Positions 8,062 to 17,895 of a stretch of 64,000 bases of DNA are shown one piece after another. Below the pieces are notes generated by a model. The model was not told the origin of the DNA. It saw only the letters and a list, made by a program, of their open reading frames with translations, and searched no databases. The first letter of the stretch is position 1, and every line of letters begins with the position of its first letter. The DNA comes from Stenotrophomonas maltophilia (GTDB taxonomy: Bacteria > Pseudomonadota > Gammaproteobacteria > Xanthomonadales > Xanthomonadaceae): assembly GCF_025642255.1 (NCBI RefSeq), contig NZ_CP106759.1:3003501-3067500 (forward strand), read 5' to 3'. A program made the translations under genes and the position numbers.

Positions 8062-9707
8062 ATGCTTCGGTCCAACGCTCGTTCCGTGTGCCATCGCTGG
8101 CCGTCCTGCGCAGCTGGCGGCCACAGCTGTCCACCGAGGCGTTGATCGCGCTGACCAGCCTGTTCTTCGCCCTGGCCGGCAACGGCCTGTTCTGGCGCAG
8201 CGCGATGGCCAGCCACCCGGAGAGCCTGCGCTACGCGGTGTCGCTGCTGCTGTTGCTGCTCGGCACGCATGGCCTGCTGCTGGGCCTGCTGGTCTGGCGC
8301 TGGAACGCCAAGGTGGTGATCAGCGCGCTGCTGCTGGTAACGGCCTTCGCCGCCCACTACATGAGCCGTTACCACATCTATCTGGACGCGGACATGCTGC
8401 GCAACGTGCTGGCGACCGATCCGAAGGAAAGCCGCGAACTGATGACGGTCTCGCTGCTGTGGCCGGTACTGCTGCTGGCGGCACTGCCGATGGTGCTGGT
8501 GTGGCGGGTGCAGCTGCAGCGGCGCAGCTGGGGGCGCAGCCTGCTGTGGCGCCTGGGCTTCCTGGCAGTGGCTGCGGTGACCGCTGTTGGCGGTGCACTG
8601 ATCTCGTTCCAGGACGTCTCCGCACTGATGCGCAACCAGCGTGAAGTGCGTTACCTCGCCACCCCGGCCAACGTGCTGCTGGGTCTTCCACGTGCACTGC
8701 GCGGCGACAACCCGGTGCAGCGCGCGCCGAAACTGCCGATCGGCACCGACGCCAAGGCCACCCCACGCGCTCCGGCAAGCAAACCGCGGCTGCTGGTAAT
8801 CGTGATGGGCGAGACCGTGCGTGCACAGAACTGGGGCCTCAACGGCGGCCGCAATACCACGCCGGAACTGGCCCAGGCACCGGTGATCAACTTCCCCGAC
8901 ATGCACTCCTGCGGCACCAGCACCGAAGTTTCGCTGCCCTGCCTGTTCTCGCCATGGGGACGCCACGACTACGACGAGAAGAAGATCCGCGCGCACCAGT
9001 CGCTGCTGCACGTACTGAACCGCGCCGGCATCGCACCGCTGTGGCGTGACAACCAGTCCGGCTGCAAGGGCGTGTGCGAGGGGCTGGACTTCCAGTCGCT
9101 GTCCGATGCGACCACCCCGGGCCTGTGCGCCGACGGCCGCTGCATGGACGAGATCCTGTTGCAGGACCTGGCCACCCAGGTGCGTGCCAAACCCGGCGAC
9201 CGCGTGGTCGTGCTGCACCAGCTGGGCAACCATGGCCCGGCGTATTTCGAGCGCTATCCGGCCGCCTTTGCCCGCTTCAAGCCAACCTGCGACACCCGTG
9301 ACATCGGCCGTTGCTCACGCGAAGAGATCACCAACAGCTATGACAATGCCGTGCTGTACACCGATCATTTCCTGAGCAAGACCATCGGCACGCTGCAGGG
9401 CATGCAGGACTACGACACGGCGATGATCTACCTGTCCGACCATGGCGAGTCGCTGGGTGAGAAGGGCCTGTACCTGCACGGCGTGCCCTATGCGATCGCC
9501 CCGGCCGAGCAGACCCGCGTACCGATGACGATGTGGTTCTCGCCGGGCTTCGCCAGCAGTCGCGGGCTGGACCTGCAATGCGTGCGCAAGCGTTCGGCAG
9601 CGTATACCGACCACGACAACCTGTTCCCGTCGGTGCTGGGCCTGATGCAGGTGAAGACGGCGCTGTACGAGCGCGATCGCGACGTGTTCGCCGGCTGCGA
9701 GAGCTGA
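8058..9707 (+). CDS. eptA: EptA/MCR-like phosphoethanolamine transferase
   Basis: A 549-residue inner-membrane enzyme of the EptA/MCR family, which transfers phosphoethanolamine to lipid A phosphates and lowers binding of cationic peptides such as polymyxins. About five membrane segments fill residues 35-205; a periplasmic sulfatase-fold domain follows. Zinc-site residues are visible in family context: Glu252 in MGETVRAQ, the nucleophile Thr289 in CGTSTEVSLPC, and Asp461-His462 in YLSDHGES. Cysteines around the active site could form the conserved disulfides. The start overlaps the PAP2 stop (ATGA), and the linked two-component genes suggest controlled expression. Target specificity has not been seen directly; family identity is strong. 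Confidence 0.93.
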   Translation: MNASVQRSFRVPSLAVLRSWRPQLSTEALIALTSLFFALAGNGLFWRSAMASHPESLRYAVSLLLLLLGTHGLLLGLLVWRWNAKVVISALLLVTAFAAHYMSRYHIYLDADMLRNVLATDPKESRELMTVSLLWPVLLLAALPMVLVWRVQLQRRSWGRSLLWRLGFLAVAAVTAVGGALISFQDVSALMRNQREVRYLATPANVLLGLPRALRGDNPVQRAPKLPIGTDAKATPRAPASKPRLLVIVMGETVRAQNWGLNGGRNTTPELAQAPVINFPDMHSCGTSTEVSLPCLFSPWGRHDYDEKKIRAHQSLLHVLNRAGIAPLWRDNQSGCKGVCEGLDFQSLSDATTPGLCADGRCMDEILLQDLATQVRAKPGDRVVVLHQLGNHGPAYFERYPAAFARFKPTCDTRDIGRCSREEITNSYDNAVLYTDHFLSKTIGTLQGMQDYDTAMIYLSDHGESLGEKGLYLHGVPYAIAPAEQTRVPMTMWFSPGFASSRGLDLQCVRKRSAAYTDHDNLFPSVLGLMQVKTALYERDRDVFAGCES

Positions 9708-9830
9708 GGGGCGGGGGCGGAAGGGCTTGCAGCCCTGCACCTGCAGAAGCCAAGGCAACGTCAACGTCAAAAGCCGAAGCGGCATTCCGTGGGATGGCGG
9801 GTTCACTCCGCTGTTGGTAGGTGAAATTCC

Positions 9831-9871
9831 GGGGTCAGATCCGTTTTCCTGCGGAAAACGGATCTGACCCC
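9831..9871. repeat. 41-bp perfect palindrome (repeat family also at 28436)
   Basis: 19-bp arms with a 3-base centre, perfectly complementary, beginning GGGGTCAGATCC. A slightly degenerate copy with the same outline lies at 28436-28473, so this is a dispersed repeat distinct from the GTAG-type REPs. Confidence 0.75.
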
Positions 9872-9907
9872 AAGAGCATTTCCGACAGATCGCAGAGAAC
9901 TGTCGAA

Positions 9908-10009
9908 GGCGGGGTGGGTCCGGTTGCGGGGGCGTGAGCGCCATGGATGGCGCGACCGAGCCTACAGGGACGTATTTACGGCGTCCCCCGCAACCGGCCC
10001 CACCCCGCC
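9908..10009 (+). ncRNA. Candidate CsrA/RsmA-binding RNA element in a long inverted repeat
   Basis: Arms 9908-9932 and 9985-10009 are inverted copies matching at 24 of 25 positions. Between them, a 5-bp hairpin (9938-9942 with 9949-9953) presents AUGGAU in its loop, and UACAGGGACGU stands at 9963-9973. The second agrees with the published CsrA SELEX consensus RUACARGGAUGU at 10 of 12 positions when one flanking base is counted. Both motifs are on the + strand, the strand transcribed by eptA upstream and the peptidase downstream. Whether it is a free sRNA, a UTR element or a titrating repeat is unknown. Confidence 0.45.
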
Positions 10010-10169
10010 GACTCATAGGAAACCCGCTTTTGCTCCGGCCGTTGCCGTCGCAGTTGCTTCTGCGGGTGCAGGGCTGCAAGCCCTGCCGAACCCCACCAAC
10101 CTTCCCCACTTGCGGTGGGCACGCGCGCCCACTAGCCTTCGGCCGTCGTTCACCACCCAAGGACCGCCC

Positions 10170-12137
10170 GTGAAACACCGTCATCTCCTGCTGGCCGCTG
10201 CTGTCGCCGCCGCCACGCTGGCCCTGGCTGCCTGCAAGAAGGAAGCTTCCCCCGGCGCCGAGAGCGCCGGCAGCAGCGCACCGGCCGGCGAGACCGCCGA
10301 CCAGTTCGTTGCCCGCATCAATGCCGAATACAAGGCTGCCTATCCGGAGATGACCTCGGCGCAGTGGCTGTCTTCCACCTACATCAACAGCGATTCGGAG
10401 CGCATCGCGGCCAAGGCCAACGAGCGTTCACTGACCCAGCTCAACAGCTGGATCGAGCAGGCCGCGAAGTTCGAGGGCCAGCCGATGAGCGCAGACAGCA
10501 AGCGTGCGATCCATCTGCTGAAGCTGATGTCCTCGATGCCGGCACCGCGCGACCCGGCCAAGCTGGCCGAGCTGACCCAGATCGCCACCCGCATGGAGGG
10601 CAGCTACGGTGCTGGCAAGTACTGCACCGATGCCAACGACCCGGCCTCCTGCCGCCAGCTGGGGGAACTGGAACAGGTGCTGGCACGCAGCCGCGACTAC
10701 GACGCGCAGCTTGATGCCTGGCAGGGCTGGCACAGCACCACGCGGAACATGCGTGGCGACTACCAGAAGTTCGTCAGCCTGGTGAACGAAGGTGCCAAGG
10801 GCATGGGCTTCACCGATGCCGGGCAGATGTGGCGCAGCGGCTATGACATGCCGCCGGAGCAGATCGGGCCGGAAACCGACCGCCTGTGGGAGCAGGTCAA
10901 GCCGATGTACGAGCAGCTGCACTGCTACGCGCGCGGCAAGCTGGACAAGACCTACGGCAAGGACAAGGCCGAGGTGGGTAATGGCCTGATCGCCGCGCAC
11001 CTGCTGGGCAACATGTGGCAGCAGGACTGGTCCAACCTGTGGGACCAGCTGGAGCCCTATCCCGGTGCCGGAAGCCTGGACATCACCGCCGCACTGGAAA
11101 AGCAGTACCAGACCAACCTGAGTGCTGCGCTGGCCAAGGCTGGCAGGGATGCCAGCGTCGCGGGCCAGTACAGGGCACAGCGCGAAGCCGAACTGCGTAC
11201 CGCGAAACAGATGACCGAGCGCGCACAGGATTTCTACGTGTCGCTGGGCATGCCCTCGCTGCCGCAGTCGTACTGGGACAAGACCCAGTTCATCAAGCCT
11301 GACGACCGTGACGTGGTCTGCCACGCCAGCGCCTGGGACATGAACATGGAAGGCGATGTGCGCACCAAGATGTGCATCAAGCCGAACGAAGAGAACTTCA
11401 CCACCATCTATCACGAGCTGGGCCACATCTACTACGACCTGGCCTACAACCCGTTGCCGCCCCTGTTCCAGGGCGGCGCCAACGATGGCTTCCACGAAGC
11501 AATCGGCGACACGATCGTGCTGGCGATGACGCCCAAGTACCTGAATTCGATCGGTCTCGTTGATGCACCGCAGGAAAGCCGCGAGGCCGTGATCAACGCG
11601 CAGATGCGCATGGCGCTGTCGGGCGTTTCATTCCTGCCCTTCGGCCTGATGATCGACCGCTGGCGCTGGGGCGTGTTTGACGGATCGATCACCGCCGACA
11701 ACTACAACAAGGCATGGTGGGACCTGAAGGCCAAATACCAGGGCGTTGCCCCGGCCAGCACCCGCGGCGAGGAGTTCTTCGATCCGGGCGCGAAGTACCA
11801 CGTGCCGGGCAATACGCCGTACACCCGCTACTTCCTCGCCCGCATCCTGCAGTTCCAGTTCTACAAGGGCCTGTGCGATGCATCGGGTTACAAGGGCCCG
11901 CTGCACGAGTGCACCTTCTACGGCAACAAGGAAGCCGGCCAGAAGTACTGGGCGATGCTCAGCAAGGGCGCCAGCCAGCCGTGGCAGGCCACGCTGAAGG
12001 AGCTGACCGGCACCGACAAGCTGGATGCCGGCCCGATGATCGAGTACTTCAGCCCGGTCAATGAGTGGCTCAAGCAGCAGAACGAAGGCCAGATGTGCGG
12101 CTGGCAGGCCAGCGCTGCGGCCCCGGTGGCGAAATGA
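10170..12137 (+). CDS. M2 family (angiotensin-converting-enzyme-like) peptidyl-dipeptidase, lipoprotein
   Basis: A 655-residue zinc metallopeptidase of family M2, releasing dipeptides from peptide C-termini. The zinc motif HELGH is at residues 415-419, with the third ligand Glu443 in FHEAIGD. The N-terminus is a lipoprotein signal with lipobox LAAC near residue 22, so the enzyme is probably anchored in the periplasm or outer membrane. The start is a GTG at 10170, preceded by AAGGA; this gives the clean signal peptide, whereas the longer open frame runs into the repeat region. A strong terminator follows. The physiological substrate is unknown; S. maltophilia and Xanthomonas encode such ACE homologues. 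Confidence 0.93.
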   Translation: MKHRHLLLAAAVAAATLALAACKKEASPGAESAGSSAPAGETADQFVARINAEYKAAYPEMTSAQWLSSTYINSDSERIAAKANERSLTQLNSWIEQAAKFEGQPMSADSKRAIHLLKLMSSMPAPRDPAKLAELTQIATRMEGSYGAGKYCTDANDPASCRQLGELEQVLARSRDYDAQLDAWQGWHSTTRNMRGDYQKFVSLVNEGAKGMGFTDAGQMWRSGYDMPPEQIGPETDRLWEQVKPMYEQLHCYARGKLDKTYGKDKAEVGNGLIAAHLLGNMWQQDWSNLWDQLEPYPGAGSLDITAALEKQYQTNLSAALAKAGRDASVAGQYRAQREAELRTAKQMTERAQDFYVSLGMPSLPQSYWDKTQFIKPDDRDVVCHASAWDMNMEGDVRTKMCIKPNEENFTTIYHELGHIYYDLAYNPLPPLFQGGANDGFHEAIGDTIVLAMTPKYLNSIGLVDAPQESREAVINAQMRMALSGVSFLPFGLMIDRWRWGVFDGSITADNYNKAWWDLKAKYQGVAPASTRGEEFFDPGAKYHVPGNTPYTRYFLARILQFQFYKGLCDASGYKGPLHECTFYGNKEAGQKYWAMLSKGASQPWQATLKELTGTDKLDAGPMIEYFSPVNEWLKQQNEGQMCGWQASAAAPVAK

Positions 12138-12140
12138 GAA

Positions 12141-12175
12141 AAGGGGCGGATCCGCGAGGATCCGCCCCTTTCGTT
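12141..12175 (+). terminator. Intrinsic terminator after the M2 peptidase
   Basis: 13-bp perfect stem (12141-12153 with 12158-12170), GCGA tetraloop, then TCGTT; starts three bases after the peptidase stop. Confidence 0.85.
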
Positions 12176-12178
12176 CCG

Positions 12179-12248
12179 GTGGCGCCGGGCCATGCCCGGC
12201 GGCCTTGATCACACCGCTGCGTTCGCCGCGCATGGCCCGGCGCTACCC
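12179..12248. repeat. SMAG-type REP inverted pair
   Basis: Two GCCGGGCCATGCCCGGC-type palindromes in opposite orientation, one led by GTGG (a variant of GTAG) and one ended by CTAC, between convergent genes. Confidence 0.85.
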
Positions 12249-12255
12249 ACACGGG

Positions 12256-12648
12256 TCAGCTGTTCTTCTTCGCCGCCATCGCGGCGGCCAGCTCGGCCTT
12301 GTATTCCTCGAAGGTCTGGCCCTTCTCCCTGGCCTCGGCCTGCGCGGCATCACGCAGCGCGTCGGAATACATCAGACGCACCGGCGTACCGTTGCGCTCG
12401 TGCAGTTCACCGGCCTGCATGATCAACGCCAGCACCTGCGCGGCGCTCTCGCTATGCCCGGCGATACGGCCATCCATGCCCAGCACCCACTCGCCATCGC
12501 GGCGCACGACACCTGCCAGCAGCGTGCGCTGCGCATCGCGCAGTTCGGCATGCGGCTCCACCGGCGAAGTCTGGGCAGCGGCCTTGTTGGCAGCCTTCTC
12601 TTCCTGGCGGCGGCGCTGGTCGCGACGGGTCTTGGAGGTGGTGGACAT
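12256..12648 (-). CDS. Conserved hypothetical small cytoplasmic protein
   Basis: A 130-residue hydrophilic protein I do not recognise. The N-terminus is basic and likely unstructured (SKTRRDQRRRQEEKAANKAA). The centre reads as a compact alpha/beta domain (LAGVVRRDGEWVLGMDGRIA, then QVLALIMQAGELHERNG), and the tail is helical and Lys/Ala-rich. There is no signal peptide or membrane segment. I chose the start at 12648 because upstream in-frame codons encode Pro/Arg-rich sequence without a ribosome site; ATG 12660 is an alternative. It stands alone between the REP pair and the convergently oriented efflux gene's end, with both transcribed on the minus strand. Confidence 0.7.
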   Translation of the reverse strand: MSTTSKTRRDQRRRQEEKAANKAAAQTSPVEPHAELRDAQRTLLAGVVRRDGEWVLGMDGRIAGHSESAAQVLALIMQAGELHERNGTPVRLMYSDALRDAAQAEAREKGQTFEEYKAELAAAMAAKKNS

Positions 12649-12740
12649 GGGGGGCGGCATCGCTACGGGGGGGCGCAAGGATAGCGCACCCCGGCCGTGG
12701 CGCCGCTTCACGGGTCGCCCGCCACCGCCCCTGCGGCCGG

Positions 12741-13967
12741 TCAGAGGTCCGTGACCACGGCCTGCACTGCGCGCTCACGGCGGTGTTCCCAGTACCAGAA
12801 CACAAACCCGGCGGCGAAGAAGCCGGCCTGGCCCAGCGCCAGATGCAGCGGGCTGGCACTGAGCAGGGGCGAGACGACACCGGCCACCACGGTGCTGACC
12901 ATCAGCTGCGCGAAGGCCTGCAGCGACGAGGCCAGGCCGCGCTGGTGCGGATACATGTCGAGCACGGCCAGCGCCAGGATCGGGAAGATCAGCGCCATGC
13001 CCATGCCGCCCAGGAAAATGGGCAGTACCGCCCACGGCAGCGCGAACTGCGGCGCCAGCACCACGTAGCCGACGTTGAGCAGTGCCGACAGCGCGCACAG
13101 GGAGAAGCCGATGGTCACCTGCCGGGTCGGCGTGGTGTGCCCGGCCATGCGCCCGGACAGGAACGCGCCGGCCGTCATGCCACCGATGGTGGGAATGAAC
13201 AGCCAGGCGAAGTCGCCTTCGCCCAGATGCAGGTGCTGCATCACGAACACCGGCGCGGACGCGATGTACAGGAAAATGCCGCCGAAGCCGATGCTGCCGG
13301 CAAGTGCCAGGCGCAGGAAACGCGGGTTGAAGCCGATGCGCACATAGTCACGCAGCAGTGCGCGCGGCGACAGCGGTACCCGCGCCTCCGGCGGATGCGT
13401 TTCCGGCAGGAAGCGCGCGGTGGCCACCAGCAGCAGCAGCGAGAACACCACGAGGAACCAGAAGATCAGCGGCCAGCCGGCACCGCTGAGCAGAATCCAG
13501 CCACCGATGATCGGGGCGATGGCCGGCGCGATGCCGAACAGCATCGAGACCTGGCTCATCAACCGCTGGGCGTCATGGCCGTGGTACAGGTCACGGATCA
13601 CCGCGCGGCCGACGATCATGCCCACGCCCGCCGACAGGCCCTGCAGCGCGCGGAACGCCAGCAGGGTCGGCAGATCGGTGGACAGCGCGCAGCCGACCGA
13701 GGCCCCGGCAAACACCACCAGGCCGCCGAGAATCACCCGCTTGCGGCCCCAGGCATCGGACAGCGGCCCGTGCGCCAGGCTCATCAGGCCATAGAACAGC
13801 AGGTAGACGCTGATGGTCTGCTGGACGGCCACCTCATCCACCGACAGGCGCTGGGCCAGCTGCGGGAAGGCCGGGAAAATGGTGTCGATGGAGAACGGGC
13901 CGAACATGGCCAGGCCCGCGAGCAGCAGAGCCATGCGACGGGTGGACGGAGCAACAGCGGCGGTCAT
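12741..13967 (-). CDS. Bcr/CflA-family MFS drug efflux transporter
   Basis: A 12-TM major facilitator of the Bcr/CflA (DHA1) type, a proton-driven exporter of drugs such as bicyclomycin or chloramphenicol in relatives. The first helix has FGPFSIDTIFPAFPQLAQRL, typical of Bcr. The MFS motif A-like loop is LSDAWGRKRVILGG, and the antiporter region reads GVGMIVGRAVIRDLYHG. Length (408 residues from the start used) is normal. The start at 13967 puts translation just before helix 1; ATG 13991 and 14000 are in-frame alternatives and none has a strong ribosome site. It is divergent from the gcvP riboswitch. Substrate cannot be inferred. Confidence 0.88.
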   Translation of the reverse strand: MTAAVAPSTRRMALLLAGLAMFGPFSIDTIFPAFPQLAQRLSVDEVAVQQTISVYLLFYGLMSLAHGPLSDAWGRKRVILGGLVVFAGASVGCALSTDLPTLLAFRALQGLSAGVGMIVGRAVIRDLYHGHDAQRLMSQVSMLFGIAPAIAPIIGGWILLSGAGWPLIFWFLVVFSLLLLVATARFLPETHPPEARVPLSPRALLRDYVRIGFNPRFLRLALAGSIGFGGIFLYIASAPVFVMQHLHLGEGDFAWLFIPTIGGMTAGAFLSGRMAGHTTPTRQVTIGFSLCALSALLNVGYVVLAPQFALPWAVLPIFLGGMGMALIFPILALAVLDMYPHQRGLASSLQAFAQLMVSTVVAGVVSPLLSASPLHLALGQAGFFAAGFVFWYWEHRRERAVQAVVTDL

Positions 13968-14062
13968 GTGAACGGTGTCCGGCAAGGCCATGCGCGGCAC
14001 GCACGGCGGGCGCCGGTCCCGCTGCAGCAGGGACGGCGCCAGATGAATTCGGGTATCCGCCC

Positions 14063-14068
14063 ATCATA
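14063..14068 (-). promoter_or_regulatory. Possible -10 box of the Bcr/CflA-type gene
   Basis: TATGAT on the minus strand, about 95 bases before the chosen start. No clear -35 is seen. Confidence 0.3.
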
Positions 14069-14181
14069 GGCGGGGAATGCGCCCGATGCCATGCAGCACC
14101 GCACAAAACGCACGCCCCGGGCCATCGGCCATTCAGGCGCCGGCCCTGCCCGGGCGGCCCCGGCAGCGGGCCATAACCGGC

Positions 14182-14187
14182 TATAAT
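14182..14187 (+). promoter_or_regulatory. -10 box for the gcvP transcript
   Basis: Perfect TATAAT placed so that transcription would begin close to the 5' edge of the glycine riboswitch (about 14193). The -35 region is GC-rich with no good match. Confidence 0.6.
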
Positions 14188-14191
14188 TGGC

Positions 14192-14366
14192 GGGCAACAC
14201 GGTGGGAGAAGCGGAACACCGCTGCCGAAGGCGCAACGCCCGTAATCGCTCAGGCCCGATACCACCCGCAACACAACTCTGGAGAGACCGGTTCGATCCG
14301 GCGCCGAAGGGGCACGAAGCTGCGGCCAGCCGCGCTTCCAAACTCTCAGGCAAAAGGACAGAGGGG
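14192..14366 (+). ncRNA. Tandem glycine riboswitch (gcvT motif) upstream of gcvP
   Basis: Two consecutive glycine aptamers. Aptamer 1 shows GGGAGAAGC (from 14204), GCCGAAGG (14224-14231) and CTCAGG (14249-14254). Aptamer 2 shows GGAGAGACC (14281-14289), GCCGAAGG (14303-14310) and CTCTCAGGCAAAAGGACAGA (14343-14362). A short linker joins them. The riboswitch senses glycine and in known examples turns on glycine-cleavage genes. The next 67 bases to the gcvP start hold a GC hairpin (about 14375-14393) that could be the expression platform; no U-tract terminator is evident, so translational control is as likely as termination. Confidence 0.93.
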
Positions 14367-14433
14367 CGCCCCGCAGCCCGCCATCCGGCGGCTTGTGCCC
14401 GTGCGTGTGCCCTTTCCTGACGGATCCTTCGCC

Positions 14434-17301
<2,868 letters not shown>

Positions 17302-17309
17302 TTGACAGA

Positions 17310-17336
17310 ACGGCCCGCGCAAGCGGGCCGTTTTCG
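17310..17336 (+). terminator. Intrinsic terminator after gcvP
   Basis: 9-bp perfect stem (17310-17318 with 17323-17331), GCAA tetraloop, then TTTTCGTTT. Confidence 0.88.
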
Positions 17337-17342
17337 TTTACG

Positions 17343-17365
17343 GTAGCGCCGGGCCATGCCCGGCG
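17343..17365. repeat. SMAG-type REP
   Basis: GTAG followed by a palindrome of the GCCGGGCCATGCCCGGC kind, directly behind the gcvP terminator. Confidence 0.85.
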
Positions 17366-17384
17366 AGCGCAGCGGCTGAACCGA

Positions 17385-17795
17385 TCACGGATCCGGCATC
17401 TGCCCCAGGCTCAACTGCCAGGACACACCGAACCGGTCCTGCACCCAGCCGTAGCGATTGCTGAAATCGTAGTCGCCCACCGGCATCAGCCAGTGCCCGC
17501 CCTCGCCCAGCACGCGCGCCGCGCGCTCGAACTGTTCGGCGCCACCGCACTCGACGAACAGCGAGATCGACGGACTGAAGGTGAAGTCGTGCACATCCAG
17601 GCTGTCGAAGCACAGATAGTTGGTGCCGCCGAGCATGAAGGTCGCCTGCCGCACCTGGCCGGGCACTCCCGCCCCTGCGCCGTCGGGATGGCGTTGCAGG
17701 GCAAGCAGCCGGAAATCGGCGAACGCCTCGGCGTACAGGGCCAGGGCCGCCTCGGCCTGGCCGGTGAACATCAGGAACGGACGACTGCGCAGCAT
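17385..17795 (-). CDS. VOC family protein (PhnB / 3-demethylubiquinone-methyltransferase-like)
   Basis: A 136-residue cytoplasmic protein of the PhnB-like branch of the VOC superfamily. Family marks are the start RSRPFLMFTGQAEAALALYA, the central FSPSISLFVECGGAEQFERA and the closing NRYGWVQDRFGVSWQLSL. The start at 17795 is supported by GGAG eight bases upstream and by immediate entry into the fold. Several members of the family have unknown ligands, and the metal-site residues cannot be assigned with certainty here. It lies convergent with gcvP and downstream of an amino-acid permease on the same strand, separated by a REP. Confidence 0.85.
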   Translation of the reverse strand: MLRSRPFLMFTGQAEAALALYAEAFADFRLLALQRHPDGAGAGVPGQVRQATFMLGGTNYLCFDSLDVHDFTFSPSISLFVECGGAEQFERAARVLGEGGHWLMPVGDYDFSNRYGWVQDRFGVSWQLSLGQMPDP

Positions 17796-17864
17796 GGGGT
17801 GCTCCAGTTCAGCGGGCCGATGACGGCCCCACGAACAGGATGGCACGCAGGATGTATGCCCGCT

Positions 17865-17889
17865 GTAGAGCCGAGCCCACGCTCGACTG
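17865..17889. repeat. SMAG-type REP (GAGCCGAGCCCACGCTCG subfamily)
   Basis: GTAG followed by an imperfect palindrome different in stem sequence from the GCCGGGC type, just beyond the permease stop codon. Confidence 0.65.
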
Positions 17890-17895
17890 TACGGA

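Larger units (their letters stand above)
9722..10084. repeat. Composite nested repeat region between eptA and the M2 peptidase
   Basis: The 462-base gap has no credible gene. Its outer arms, 9722-9750 and 10056-10084, are inverted copies (about 28 of 29 bases match). Inside lie, in order, a perfect 41-bp palindrome (9831-9871) and a second inverted repeat (9908-9932 with 9985-10009) that encloses two GGA-type motifs. The arrangement resembles a mosaic of dispersed chromosomal repeats rather than a transposon; no target duplication or transposase is seen. Confidence 0.65.

Noticed and set aside
9924..10169. N-terminal extension of the M2 peptidase through the repeat region
   Set aside because: It would remove the lipoprotein signal at residue 1-22 from the N-terminus; GTG 10170 has a ribosome site.
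12741..13967. Naming the Bcr/CflA-type pump as a specific resistance determinant
   Set aside because: Substrate specificity cannot be read from MFS sequence.
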